A stretch of 64,000 nucleotides of DNA from Platerodrilus igneus (GCA_036346225.1 JARFIW010001486.1:310001-374000); one strand, 5' to 3'; shown: positions 34,935 to 46,426, counted from the first letter of the stretch. A program made the numbers and translations. Notes: generated by a model from the letters alone, not told the origin.

Positions 34935-35530
34935 ATGAAATTTAAGTGTGGGGATTGTCATACAGAAAAAGTATACGAAATTACTTACAAAAACGAAAGA
35001 GTATTTATGATTATATTAAAATCGAATCCGGAAAATACGAGAATAGTACTAATATACATGCCCACCACTAGCTATAGTGAGAAGGAGACCTACGAGATCT
35101 ACAAAGATATCAAAGACATACTAAGATTTGTAAAAACATAAAAATTTAATAATTACGGGAGATTTTTATGCAGTGGTAGGCGAGGGCAGGGAAGGAGCAG
35201 TAGTAGGTTTATTTGGTTTGCACACGAGAAATGGCAAAGGAAATAGTGGTAGAATTTTGCGACAAGACCAGGTACATTATTTCAACATCATGCTAGAAGA
35301 CTATACACGCAGAAGATGCCAGCAGATATCAAATAGATTACATTCTTGTTCGACAACAGTTTAGAAATCAAGTAAAAGACTGCAGAAGCTACCCAGAAGC
35401 AGATATAAACACTGATTACAACACAGTAATTATGAAAGTCGTGCTAAAATTTAAAATTTTGAAAAAAAACGGAAATAGAGATTTTGACTTTGAGAATTTA
35501 AAAGATAAAAGTATCCAAAAAAGGTTTAGG
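34935..35530 (+). pseudogene. LINE AP-like endonuclease remnant
   Basis: Target-nicking endonuclease domain of the LINE. Pieces: RIVLIYMPTTSYSEKE (35031-35078), then TGDFYAVVGEGREGAVVG (around 35158-35210, the usual GDFNA block with Asn to Tyr), then RSYPEADINTDYNTVIMKV (about 35385-35440). In this family the last block normally contains SDH; here it reads TDY, so the catalytic His is lost. Frames shift between the pieces. Confidence 0.75.
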
Positions 35531-36039
35531 AAAAAAGGCAAATGAAGTTCTGAAAGATATCGGGAAAATCTGATACCAACAAAGTAGAAATATAATGGAA
35601 TAACATTAAAGCCAGCTTAGATATGGCCGCCAGAGATACGGTGGGGTATAACAAAAGGAAAATAAGAAGTATTGGGTAACAAAGGATATTTTGAATTTAA
35701 TAGAAGAAAGAGGGATATACAAGACAGGCCAGGCGAAGGAGGAAAACAAATATACAAAGCCATATAATGGGAAATTATTCGCAAATGCAAGAAAGCTAAA
35801 GAGCAATGGATTAATGAAAAGTGTAAATAGGTAGAAGCTAAGATGGAAATAGAAAAAAAAAGAGACAAAGCATACAGATTGATTAGAATGAATTTTTGGG
35901 ACATAAAACGGTATAGTCGTGTGAGGAAACATCATTATAGAAAATGTAGAGATAGTGGTATATGTAAGAATATATAGGGAATTTATATGCAGGACAGGAA
36001 CTAGGGGCACTAGAACAGGAATAAGATATTAGAGAGAAT

Positions 36040-37160
36040 GATTTGGGATATTCTATACTTACAGATGAGTTTGAGTTAGCATTAAAAGGTCTGAAAAATA
36101 ATGAAGCACTGGGTATAGATAAGGTGCACACAGAAACTGTATAAGCCGATGGACAAGCAATAACAGCTTCCAACTTGTAACTTATATGTATGAGATAAGC
36201 GAGATATCCAAGGATGGAAAAACAGGCTGAAGAAATACTAGGAGAAGATTTATTTGAGTTTATGTGAAATGGAAAACGGGAAACTACTTTAGCTTTACGG
36301 GTGTTATTGGGAAAAAACAATAGAAAAAAGAGAAAGGGTGAATATAGAGTTAGTAGATCTGGAAAAAGCATTCTACAATGTAAAATGGGAGGGACTGTTT
36401 GAAATACTCAAATCGATTAGAACGAGTTATAGGGATAGGCGAATAGTACATGACGTATACAAAGAACACACAGCGGTAATAGAATTAAAGCAGGAACGTA
36501 AAGAAGAAAATATTGGGAATAGAGCGAGACCGAGATGTGCCCTATCTTCCTTAATTTTTCATTTCTATATCGAAGAAGCAATGAATACTGTCAAATGTAG
36601 AAAGATATTTGGAATTAATATGCAGGGAAAAACGATTAGTATGCTTAGATTTGCAGATGATATAGCGGTATTAGCATCTAGCAAGGGAGAGTGTGAAGTA
36701 GTTCATAATAAAGTAGAAGCACCTCTAACAAAGAGATACGATATGAAAGCAAACAAAAATAAAATTAAGCTTTAGTACGTAAAAGAAGGTTAAATAAGTC
36801 AAAACCCAGAATACATATAAGAAACGAGAACTTGAAAGTGGTTAAAGATTTCAGCTACCTAGAAAGTCTAATAACACAGGAGGTGAAGAGTGCGAAAGAT
36901 CCAAAACAAAGATTAGCACAAGGCAGTGTTGCATTCAACAAAAAAGGCAACTGCTATGTTCAAAGGAAATAAACACAAACGAGAAAAAAATTACTGAACC
37001 TATATATGTGGAGTACATCACTGCACGGTTGTGAAACGTAGATGGCGGGAAAAGTTCGCAAGAAGCCTTTGAAATGTTAAGAATAAAGAGGTTCTCGAAA
37101 TGGTGGGGTAAAAAGAAATATGTGGAAAACGGTAAAATATAGGAAATAGGGTGATAAGAC
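36040..37160 (+). pseudogene. LINE reverse transcriptase remnant
   Basis: Target-primed reverse transcriptase. DEFELALKGLKNNEALGIDK (about 36068-36127) is the usual RT entry block. A 146-codon frame (36338-36775) carries motif A, VDLEKAFYNVKWEG, then the motif-B region RARPRCALSSLIFHFYIEE, then motif C, RFADDIAVLA; the catalytic Asp of A and both of C are kept. Downstream pieces FSYLESLITQ and VAFNKKGN (36840-36945) are the usual thumb/C-terminal blocks. Stops before 36338 and after 36775 disable it. Confidence 0.82.
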
Positions 37161-37249
37161 ACATATAAGGCACGAGGAAATAGTGCGTAATATATTTGAA
37201 ATGATCATTTGGGCTTTGTATAAAAGTCTAAGTTATTATTTCATCTTAT

Positions 37250-37254
<5 letters not shown>

Positions 37255-37301
<47 letters not shown>
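37255..37301. repeat. (TA)n microsatellite
   Basis: TA run directly after the LINE 3' end; it could be the LINE's own tail or the target. Confidence 0.92.
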
Positions 37302-37304
<3 letters not shown>

Positions 37305-37339
37305 ACAAGTTATTTGCAGTCCGCAATAAGAAAATTGTA

Positions 37340-37724
37340 TAAAAAGTAAGATGTATCTGTAAACAAACGTACTTTTATAGTCATTTATAAAATTTATTAT
37401 GTAGTTTCGGTTCAATTCTGTACTTCCACACTTTAGTAGTGTTGGTTTATATCACCTGATGGCGGTTTTATTTACTTTTGTCATAGTACAGTGATTGTTT
37501 CGAAATTATATCATTATAGTAGTTTCGATTACTTCATAGGGTTCTTGGGAACTATTCCACTCTGATGAGGCTAACTAGCCGAAACCATTGGTCAGTGGAT
37601 GTTTCCTCCCCTATGAAGTAATAAAGCTAATGTTTTGTTAATGGCTATATAACTACCAGCCCGATTTATATTTGTCAATGGCTCTTATTATTTTCATAAG
37701 AGTTTGTTTACAGATACATCTTAC

Positions 37725-37730
<6 letters not shown>
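37340..37730 (+). mobile_element. 391-bp element with perfect 29-bp inverted ends and a hammerhead ribozyme
   Basis: 37340-37368 and 37702-37730 are perfect inverted repeats of 29 nt (TAAAAAGTAAGATGTATCTG, then TAAACAAAC). The interior is non-coding. A second, inner perfect inverted repeat of 14 nt (37528-37541, ATTACTTCATAGGG, against 37609-37622) encloses the hammerhead at 37556-37599. (TA)n follows at the right. Size and ribozyme resemble metazoan retrozymes and Penelope pseudo-LTRs, but the inverted ends are like a MITE. The class is undecided. Confidence 0.7.
37556..37599 (+). ncRNA. Hammerhead self-cleaving ribozyme
   Basis: All conserved parts are present in order. Stem I 5' strand TCCACT (37556-37561); core CTGATGA (37562-37568); stem II GGCT with AGCC (37569-37572 and 37577-37580) around loop AACT; GAA (37581-37583); stem III ACC with GGT (37584-37586 and 37590-37592) around ATT; cleavage nucleotide C 37593 in a GTC triplet; stem I 3' strand AGTGGA (37594-37599), perfectly complementary to the 5' strand. 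A 14-bp outer stem (37528-37541 with 37609-37622) encloses it. Hammerheads cleave RNA after the NUH triplet. Known genomic copies occur in Penelope pseudo-LTRs and in retrozymes. Not tested for activity. Confidence 0.85.

Positions 37731-37767
<37 letters not shown>
37731..37767. repeat. (TA)n microsatellite
   Basis: TA run between the hammerhead element and the solo LTR-B. Confidence 0.92.
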
Positions 37768-37769
<2 letters not shown>

Positions 37770-39565
37770 CTGTGACAAAGCCTCACTAAGAGCCACTGAA
37801 AGAGTGGTATAAAAATGGTTTCGAGTTGGGAGCGTCGTTTGAAAGGGTAATGTGACAAGATACTTCTGGTTTGTGAACTTGAAATTGCTCAATTCGTTTC
37901 TAATTTTGCCTGGCTAGCTTATTGGAATTTACGGAGTTTTCAAAATGAAATAAAACGCAGCAATATCACACGCATTTATACAATATGAGTTATATTTCTT
38001 CATACAAAAGCATTTACAATATCGTTTCTTTCAAACATAAAATAATTTCTAAGAAGTTTTTGTTACAAACAAAAATTATTGGTGCTTACATTATTTTACA
38101 TTTACAGAATTACACTTATTCTTTTGAAGATTGTTTACCTGGTTATAATTATTTCCACGCTGGTAAGATTTGTTTTGGGCAGAAAAAACCATTGACATAT
38201 AATCTATTAAAGGTAAGAGTATTTAGAACTTTAAACACAAACTCCTGGTAAAGAAAATTCCTCACACCAAAAAATTATTAGGTCTATCTTAAGCTAGAGA
38301 TACAAATACTCTAATATCCGTTACAAATAAATTAAAAAAAATACTACTTGCGGAATCCACAAAACCGCTCCTCGTAATTAAAGTCTTCTTATTTTAAATA
38401 TATCTCCAAATCGGTTTACAGGTATTTCCAAATTAAAATTTTTGATTTCCAACAACAATTATCAAAGTACCTTTTTGGGTTAAATCTTCTTTTTAATTAT
38501 TTAATACATTTTTAAAAATAGCTTTATATTAAAGAAGTTTTGTCTTTCCTTCGTAATTAATAATTCCATTTTTGTATGTAATTTGGGTTTAAAAACATCA
38601 TTTCGATATTCATTGCAACCCCGCAGCTATGTTTTACTGCATATTTCTACGACGCAACGGCTAGCGTTTTAAAATAACATTTCTTGATCTACTTTAAGCA
38701 TCGACTGCATCGGATCAAATTTAATGAATGAATACCCTTCTAAACGATAAGCGCTCCTTTATAAACAAATTGTCTATTTTCTAGAGTTTTGCCAGAATAA
38801 TATCAAACATTATGATGTATAAAATCTGGGAATGCCCAATTAGCGTATAAAATTTCCACATTTTATTACCTTCTTATCTGTTCTAGTTATACGTAACGCG
38901 TTCTTTGTCTTTGTTTCACATATACTATATTTTGCGGCGTCGCATACTAATGTAAAAGATATTCGATTATTTATTGGTTATTCCAGAGATTTTGCAGGTT
39001 TTTTCGACGTTCAAGCTGCTTCTAGGAATAAAAATGTTTATTTAATAAGTTTATACGTAGTTTTGAATACGGATGTCTCATATTCTAAAAAGTTCTTTAT
39101 TTAGAATCAATTACTACAGTCCACAGATTAATTAATTTAAACTTTGATTGCTTTTTAACGCAAAAGGGTTTGCGTTTTACAGTAAATACACGGAATTATT
39201 CATATTTTTGCTAAATGTGCAAAGTTCGTTTTATGCTATCTACAGCAAATTTTATCAAAAATATATAGATTTGCATTCGCATTGAAATGCGTTTTACGGC
39301 ATCTTACAACCAATTACTGTTACATATACAACTTATGCCGCTTGTCATTTATTTACAATTTGCTCATATCATACAGTGTGATTATTTATACACGCGCAAT
39401 CTGCGTTTTATACATGGTACATCCATGAATAAAGGTACGCTTGTATTATACAAGGCGTAACAATGAATTTATAGAGAATTCAATTTTTTCGGGATTTCCG
39501 TATATTCTAGTGGAATTTATTTTTAGAATTAGGGTTTGAATGACCTCTCGTGATGAATATCACGT

Positions 39566-39567
<2 letters not shown>
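37768..39567 (-). mobile_element. Solo LTR of family B
   Basis: 1.8 kb, reverse-oriented and diverged copy of 8706-10598. Its right end, read on the minus strand, is TGACGTGATATTC, followed by an AATACAAGCGTACC block equivalent to the start of LTR-B. Its left end, GCTGTGACAAAGCC, with two PBS-like units (AGAGCCACTG and GAGTTGGGAGCG blocks, 37780-37835), matches the 10511-10598 array. The 88-codon frame at 37985-38251 lies within it and is not a gene. Confidence 0.75.

Positions 39568-39597
<30 letters not shown>
39568..39597. repeat. (TA)n microsatellite
   Basis: TA run between solo LTR-B and the Penelope fragment. Confidence 0.92.
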
Positions 39598-39601
<4 letters not shown>

Positions 39602-40860
39602 TAAGATCAAATAATCTTTTTTGGGTTTTATTTCGTCCAAATTTGAAGTTTACAAAATGTCATTTGTAAATAACTGACGTTTCGGGAAATATGTTCCCTT
39701 AGACTTAGTTCTAAAATTAGAGTAAAATGTTTACATATTTGGAGATGATTTAAATTTACTTACATTGACTTGACCGAAAATTAATTAAAATACTTATTTG
39801 TATGATGTGCATTCATCTGTGTAGTACAATTTGAATAAACACATTTAAGAATTAAACAATTTTAAAAGCTTACTATAAATAAAAACATTAACAATATGAA
39901 AACAGCAATCATTAAAATTAATTTTTGAAAACAGGATACCTAGTAAGTTAATTGGTAGTAAAAGTCTATGTAGTGGATTGTGTAGTGGTATATATCTATT
40001 ACAGTTAGATTAAGACGTGCTGTTTATTTGTTTAATTGAAAGAATATAGAAAAGCATAATTTTATCAAGGTTTTCTATATCGTTTTGTAATTTATTGTGT
40101 TCGTATGTTTCTGAATGTGGTAACTTTCTAAGAAGAGTCTCTTTTTATAGATTTCTTCTGTCTCTAATATTATGGTATTTTCATAGTCTGCCTTGTGGTG
40201 ATGTTCATTTAAATGCATGGAAAGAGCGCAAGATTTTTTATTTAATTTGTGATCGCTTCTGTGTTGAGTGATTCTGTTTCTGAGCCACTGTTTGGACTGC
40301 CCTATGTAACTTTTGCCACAACTACATGGAATGCTGTATACTATGTTGTTCTGTAGTGGTTTTGGGGTTTTGTCTTTGGTCATGGTGAAGATACTATGGA
40401 TGCCATTTATGTATTTGGTAGATATATTTAATTGTGGAGTTAACAATATTTTGATTAGAGACGGTGTTAGATGTGGTATAAATGGGAGTGTTTTATATAT
40501 GTTTGATTGATCTCGTTTAGTTTGTGATGGTCCGTGTTTTGTTTGGAAAATTAATTTATTTATTAGAGGTTTAGGATATCCATTATTGAGAAGAATTTGT
40601 TGAAGATCTTTAAGATTCGTTTCTAAGAAATGTGGATGACAAATTTTAATGATTCTGTGCTTTAGTGTTAATACCGTATTAATTTTATGTTTGAAAGAAT
40701 GATTGGAGTTAAAGTTTAAATAACGACCTGAGTTTGTAGGTTTTTTATAGAAATCAAATATGAGCCTGTTGTTTGAATCTCTAATGACCGTTGTATCTAA
40801 GAAATTTAGTCTTTCTTACAATAACATAAATTCGATGTATTCTAAACTTTATTTATTTTA
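39598..40860 (-). mobile_element. 5'-truncated Penelope-like element (second subfamily)
   Basis: Minus-strand fragment with the C-terminal end of the RT and the whole GIY-YIG domain (40820-40075), then an AT-rich 3' end that stops at (TA)n. The 3' region contains a GGGAA/TTCCC stem followed by GAAACGTCAG (39665-39715, minus), a possible decayed hammerhead. It differs clearly from the element at 10665-14554. Confidence 0.85.
40075..40820 (-). pseudogene. Penelope RT C-terminus and GIY-YIG endonuclease fragment
   Basis: An apparently open minus-strand frame of about 248 codons. It begins with ERLNFLDTTVIRDSNN, continues DFYKKPTNSGRYLNF and NGYPKPLINKLIF (RT end), and finishes with NIVYSIPCSCGKSYIGQSK, QWLRNRITQHR and YKKRLFLES (GIY-YIG nuclease with the GQ and R landmarks). 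The same blocks appear in the element at 10665-14554 (GIVYSIPC, YVGQTSNWL, YKKRLFLEM). The RT catalytic core is missing because the element is 5' truncated. I did not check every codon for stops upstream of the Met at 40446. Confidence 0.85.
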
Positions 40861-41616
40861 CGCGTAGATTTCTGGTTAAAAGTGTCGTAGCTTCGACGTG
40901 CTTTAAGTGGAAACTGACCGTCTTATCACCGAATGGGTGTTAAATAGCCTTTTCCCACTACATCTGGGTTGGGTTTTCAAGCAGTTTTGCAGATTGCTTC
41001 AACCAACCAGGTCTTGTCTTTAATATTCCCTGTATTTTTGAAGCTGTTTTCGGATACAACTTCTTTGTATTTCCGTGTCATCGTGTTTTTTTCCGATTTT
41101 TGCTTGCCTTAACAATTGTTATCGCGGCCAGACTTTCAAATTGCGTCCGTGTTTTGTATAGCTAATGCTTTTTGATAATTATACAAAAATAAATTATGTA
41201 ACTCTAATACTATTTTCGTTTATGTATTTATTTATTTAAAAGTGCGTTTCTTATCAAAGCGCATATTGTTCCTTCTTTATCACAAGCGTAATTGTATGAG
41301 GATTTATTAGGTTTATGTCTTATCTTGTGTGTATTTTATTTTATAAACTTGTTAAACATTCTCAACGTAGTTTAAATACATGTACGATTATTTCTCTGCT
41401 GAATACGCGTTCTATTGTTGAAAGATATGCTCACCTGCATTGTTTAAAGTTAATTACGGTCTATATACAGGGTGTTAAATGCTTGCTATTTACATAATGC
41501 ACGAATTACTTATTTTTCTGCTAAATAAATGCAGTTTTCTGATTACTATCGCTATTTACAGTTACTAGACGACCCTAACTACTCAATACACCCTTATACA
41601 ATCCCGTATCACAGCA

Positions 41617-41647
<31 letters not shown>
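40861..41647. other. Unassigned DNA ending in an LTR-end-like motif and (TA)n
   Basis: The segment ends CCCGTATCACAGCAATATG (about 41603-41621) followed by TA repeats, which resembles the + strand U5 ends of the LTR families here. It could be a truncated LTR, but no PBS-like array or opposite end was found. Confidence 0.35.
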
Positions 41648-41698
41648 CAAAGTAAAAAGCAGTTAATGGCAAGTAACTCAAATTCAGCCATGAGGTCA

Positions 41699-41743
41699 TT
41701 CCGTTGGCGCGTTTAGCCCTAATTGGGGCTCATACGAACAGGA
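41699..41743 (-). ncRNA. Hammerhead-like motif, repeat unit 1 (degenerate core)
   Basis: Minus strand: TCCTGTT, then CGTATGA in place of CTGATGA, stem II AGCCC with GGGCT, TAAAC, and the stem I partner AACGGAA, which still pairs with TCCTGTT at six of seven positions, one of them a wobble. The core is altered, so probably inactive. Confidence 0.45.
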
Positions 41744-41994
41744 GTAGCAAAGTCAGTATATTTAGTAAAGACACATTATGAGAAGTACAGCATTACCTAG
41801 CTCACAACGTGTGTCTTTGTGTCGTTTCACGTGACATTGCTGGTTCTAGCAACAGTCGGCAAGGAAGAGATCCGGCTCAACTGCCTTTTTCCTTAGACAA
41901 AAGTTATAGTTTAAAAGACAAGTAAGCTTAATGAGTCTCAAATTAAGACAAAGTAAAAAAAGAATTAATGGCAAGTGACTCAGCCACGAGGGCT

Positions 41995-42039
41995 TTCTGT
42001 CAACGCGTTTAACCCTAATTGGGGCTCATCAGCACAGGA
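41995..42039 (-). ncRNA. Hammerhead-like motif, repeat unit 2
   Basis: Minus strand: stem I 5' TCCTGTG (42039-42033), core CTGATGA (42032-42026), stem II GCCC with GGGT around CAATTA, then TAAAC in place of GAAAC, a short ACG/CGT stem III, the cleavage-site T, and the stem I partner GACAGAA. The Gua normally present before AAA (G12, part of the catalytic centre) is T. Confidence 0.5.
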
Positions 42040-42296
42040 GTAGCAAATTTGTATTATTTATTACAGACATATTATGGGACGTGCAGCATCACCTACCTCA
42101 CAATTTGTGTCTTCGTGTCGTTTCACCTGACATCGCAGGTTTTAGTAACACTCGTCACGGAGTAGATCCGGCTTAACTGCCTTTTTCCATAGCCAAAAGT
42201 AATAGTTTAAAAGACAAGTAAGTTTAATGAGTCTTAAAATTAATGCAAAGTAAAAAAGAATTAATGGCAAGTGACTCAAATTCAGCACCGATGGCA

Positions 42297-42341
42297 TCCT
42301 GTCAACGCGTTTTACCATAATTGGGGTTCATCAGAACAGGA
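42297..42341 (-). ncRNA. Hammerhead-like motif, repeat unit 3
   Basis: Minus strand: stem I TCCTGTT (42341-42335) pairs over seven positions (one G-U) with GACAGGA (42303-42297). The core CTGATGA (42334-42328) is intact. Stem II is ACC with GGT, followed by AAAAC (G12 is A), then a loopless ACG/CGT stem III. Tiny stem III helices are known in hammerheads that work as dimers. Confidence 0.55.
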
Positions 42342-42549
42342 GTAGCAAGGTTGTAATATTTAATACAGACACATTATGGCAAGTACAACATCACCTAGCT
42401 CACAATTTGTACCTTCGTGTCGTTTCACTTGACATCGCAGGTTTTAGCAACAGTCGGCAAGGAGTTGATCCGGCTCAACTGCCTTTTCAACTGCCCTGTC
42501 TTAAATTAATACAAAGTAAAGAATTAATGTTATTTAATGCCATATCTGT

Positions 42550-42600
42550 GTATATATATATATATATATACAGATATATATATATATATATATATATATA
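42550..42600. repeat. (TA)n microsatellite, one interruption
   Basis: TA repeats with one CAG interruption before the palindromic TIR element. Confidence 0.9.
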
Positions 42601-44497
42601 CAGGGTGAGTTTTTAGTGTGGCAACGGTTGATAACTCCGTTATTATAAAAGCTACGTAAACCAAATTTGGAGGCATATTTGGAATGCCTAAAGTGCACAT
42701 TTTAAAAATATTTGGAAGCATACAGGGTGCTTTATAATTACAGGGCATATTAAACTTATATTTTTTTTAATAGAACACCCCATATGTTATTACATTTTTG
42801 AAAATCCCATAAAAAGAGCTTTAATTTGATATCAAATTGTATCTGTCTATTCCTTTTAGTTTTTGAGATATTCAACTGTATTTAGAAAAAATGACCCCGA
42901 TTAGATACATTGCCACTGCACTAATACACAACTTATGTTAATTTTCAAGATGCAGAAAATTTTACCATATACCATAGTATATTTGTAAATATCACTTTTT
43001 GAAATTTCTTCCCAGTATACAGGGTGTGTCAGGTTTCGTAAAATGCAATTTTAATTTTTTTTTTAAATGGCACCCTACCAATTTTATTGCTACAATGGAT
43101 AGTTCATTAAGTGTCCTTTCATTTTTGTTAAGCATTCCCTATACCTAAATTCATTACTTTCTGCGATATTTTTGATTTTCTTCAAATTTTATGAATATTT
43201 TTAATTTACATAACTAAAAATAACTTACTATTGGAGAATATTATAAAAGAATTAATACATATTGATTAACAATCAACTACACTTATCCAATAACAATTTT
43301 TACTAAAGATATAACAACCTACAATAATACGCTATCAACAAAATTCTGCCAGATCAACAATATGCATTTTATAGAAAATGTTCAAACAGGAAATCAGGCA
43401 GGCTTTGAATAAAATAACAATTACAATCAAAATGTCATTTAGGTTTATTAATTGTAGTATGTTGTCATTTAACACATTATCAGTTCTGTTTTAAATGTAA
43501 TCTTTGAAGGAGTTTTCAAAAGGAATTTTACAGTGGAAGAACGAATAAATATGATTTGGGTATTGGGAGCAAGTTTAAAAAATTTCCTACTTGCATCAAG
43601 AATATACCAAAAGAGATATCCTGTTAAATGACAACACACTACAATTAATAAACCTAAATGACATTTTACATGTAATAGTTATTTTTTTCAAAGCCTGCCT
43701 GATTTCCTGCTTAAACATTTTCTATAAAATGCATATTGTTGATCTGGCAGAATTCTGTTAATAGCGTATTATTGTAGGTGGTTATATCTTTAGTGAAAAT
43801 TGTTATTGGATAACTGTAGTTGATTGTTAATCAAAATGTATTAATTATTTTATAGTATTCTCCATTAGTAAGTTATTTTTAGTTATGTAAATTAAAAACA
43901 TTCATAAAATTTGAAGAAAATCAAAAATATCTCAGAAACTAATGGATTTAGGTATAGGGAATGCTTAACAAAAATGAAAGGACACTTAATGAACTATCCA
44001 TTGTAGTAATAAAATTGGTAGTGTGCCATTTAAAAAAAAATTTTAAAATTGCATTTTGCGAAACCTGACACACCCTGTATACTGGGAAGAAATTTCAAAA
44101 AAGTGATATTTACAAATATACTATGGTATATGGTAAAATTTTCTGCATCTTGAAAATTAACATAAGTTGTGTATTAGTGTAGTGGCAATGTATCTAATCG
44201 GGGTCATTTTTTTTTAAAACAATCGCATATCTCAAAAACTAAAAGGAATAGACAGATACAATTTGATATCAAATTAAAGCTCTTTTTATGGGCTTTTCAA
44301 AAATGTAATAATATATAGGGTGTTCCATTAAAAAAAATACAAGTTTAATATACCCTGTAATTATGAAACACCCTGTATGCTTCCAAATATTTTTAAAATG
44401 TGCACTTTAGGCATGCCTAATGTGCCTCCAAATTTGGTTTACGTAGCTTTTATAATAACCGAGTTATCGACCGTTGCCACACTAAAAACTCGCCCAG
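42601..44497. mobile_element. Palindromic Tc1/mariner-type transposon with ~875-bp arms
   Basis: Left arm 42601-43474 and right arm 43622-44497 are inverted repeats, CAGGGTGAGTTTTTAGTGTG against CTGGGCGAGTTTTTAGTGTG at the ends, flanked by TA. Only about 147 bp separate the arms, and this centre keeps the first codons of a transposase (43533-43628). A single-arm copy is at 23083-23947. It is a non-autonomous derivative that kept one terminal region in duplicate. Confidence 0.85.
43533..43628 (+). pseudogene. Transposase N-terminal stub (helix-turn-helix)
   Basis: Frame reads VEERINMIWVLGASLKN then ASRIYQKRYP and stops at once. The ERI..I..LGAS...A.R.Y..RYP pattern is the N-terminal helix-turn-helix of IS630/Tc1/mariner transposases. 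It indicates the parent family; nothing catalytic remains. Confidence 0.65.
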
Positions 44498-44503
44498 TAT
44501 ATA

Positions 44504-46426
44504 CTGTGCTTCCCAAAAGTAACGGATAAATTCGATTAAATGATTATTGGCAATTTCTGAGTAAAAAGCTCTGACACGTCGATTTTTATTTTTAAATTGT
44601 CATTTAATTATATAATTTTTAACCCCCCACCCTTCAACCCCTAAGCGCTAGCATCCCCTACTTAAAAGTTTTAAATGGCAATGTACCCCTTGCGGTACCT
44701 CAATTAATAGCATTTTTCATGCAGAAATAAAATTTTACAGAAAATGCTAAATCGGTTGATAAATAACTGTTTTATTCAATAAAAACTTATTCGCTTAAAG
44801 TGCCAATTATCGGGGATGCCTTGACAAACAAAATGTTTGTAAAGTGTCAAATAAGTTTAGTGAAAGTACGTTAGTTAAGTGCATGTTGCTTGTTTAATAA
44901 TAAGTCAGTTTTATTCAATAAACAAAACTTGAATAAAAAACAAAAACAAACCCAATTTAAATTAAATGTTCAAACTGCTGTCCGTTAGTCGCTAGGCAGT
45001 ATCCTAATCTAGAGACAAACTCTTGTTGAACTTTGTTTACTGTCTGAGGGGAAATTAAGCGAATTTCATTCCGGATTCTCTGCTTTAACTCGTTTATGTT
45101 TTGAGGCCTATTCAGATACACTTTAGTTTTTAAATAACCCCAGAGGAAATAATCCAAACGGGTTAAGTCGGGAGACCTAGCGGTCCATTCAATTTGTCCT
45201 CGTCTACCAATCCACCTCATAGGAAATACCTGGTCAAAATATTCCCGTACTGGACGTGCATAGTGGGGAGGCGCACCATCTTGCTGTAGACAAATACTGG
45301 GATGAGGTAAATCAGGATCTTCTACATTAGGATGTAGTACCGCTAAAGCCCGAATTAATTCAAATTGGAAAAAATTTAGATACTGTTCTCTATGGAGTGT
45401 TCTCTCAAAAAGGTACGGTCCAATAACTTTATTACCCACTATTCCCGCCCAAACATTAATCTTTTGTGGAAATTGTGTATTTGCTTCCATCATCCAATGC
45501 GGATTTTCATTAGCTCAATAACGGCAATTCTGCTTATTAACGGTGCCATTTAAATAAAATGTTGATTCACCAAAAAACGTATTTCCTTCAAATCCAGGAT
45601 TATCATTGCAAAGTTCCATCATTGTCTTACAAAATTGCGCTCGCCTATCAAAATCATCATCTGATAACTCTTGCGGTGAAACTTTTGCTTACAGAGAAAA
45701 CTATGACTGCACTTTTTGATGCATTTAACTGTGAAGCGACTCCCGCAACGCTTGAATGTGGATTTTTCTGCACAAATAGCAAGTCATCCAATTCTGAATC
45801 TTCATCTAAAGCTGATGGACGTCCATTTTTAGATTTATCTCGTACGCGTCCAATATTCCGAAATTTAGTTTCAATTAGGCTTATTGTTGATTGCGAGATT
45901 GGGGGGAGGTCGGGATGAATTGCATTGAATAAAATTCGAACTTCCTTGTGCGTTCGAATTCTATCTCCAAAGCCAATTATCATTAAAATTTCAATCCTTT
46001 TGGCTTCGTTAAGTTTTATTTTTGCTGACTTATTATTAAACAAGCAGCACGCACTTAACTAACGTACTTTCACTAAACTTATTTGACACTTTACAAACAT
46101 TTTGTTTGTCAAAGCCTATCCGATAATTGGCACTTTAAGTGAATAAGTTTTTATTGAATAAAGCAGTTGTTTCTCAACGGATTTAGAATTTTTTGTAAAA
46201 TTCTATTTCTGCATGAAAAATGCTATTAATTGAGGTATCACAAGGGGTACATTGCTATTTAAAATTTTTAAATAAGGGATGCTAGCGCTTAGGGGTTGAA
46301 GGGTGGTGGGTTAAAAACTACATAATTAAATGACAATTTAAAAATAAAAATCGACGTGTCAGAGCTTTTTACTCAGAAATTGTCAATAATCATTTAATCG
46401 AATATATCCGTTACTTTTGGGACGCA

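Larger units (their letters stand above)
34660..37254 (+). mobile_element. Non-LTR retrotransposon (LINE) with AP-type endonuclease and RT, decayed
   Basis: A + strand LINE. A 5' region with repeated TCCGGAG motifs is followed by AP-endonuclease relics (34935-35530), an RT region (about 36040-36775), a C-terminal part with an AFNKK-type segment (36900-36945), and a 3' untranslated end that runs into (TA)n. The last 61 bp recur as the tail of the minus-strand unit at 24030-24090. Many stops and frameshifts make it inactive. The clade was not assigned. Confidence 0.82.
41648..42530 (-). repeat. Three tandem ~300-bp repeats with hammerhead-like motifs (retrozyme-like)
   Basis: Unit starts near 41648, 41949 and 42246, with a fourth start (CAAAGTAAAGAATTAATG) at about 42513. 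Units share AATTAATGGCAAGTGACTC, GGAGTAGCAA, CACATTATG and GATCCGGCTCAACTGCC. Each carries, on the minus strand, a hammerhead-like fold (41699-41743, 41995-42039, 42297-42341). Metazoan retrozymes are known as short tandem repeats with hammerheads and no coding capacity. The units here are non-coding. Confidence 0.75.

Noticed and set aside
41648..42530. CRISPR-like direct repeats
   Set aside because: The repeats are ~300-bp tandem units with no short repeat/unique spacer pattern, in clearly eukaryotic DNA.
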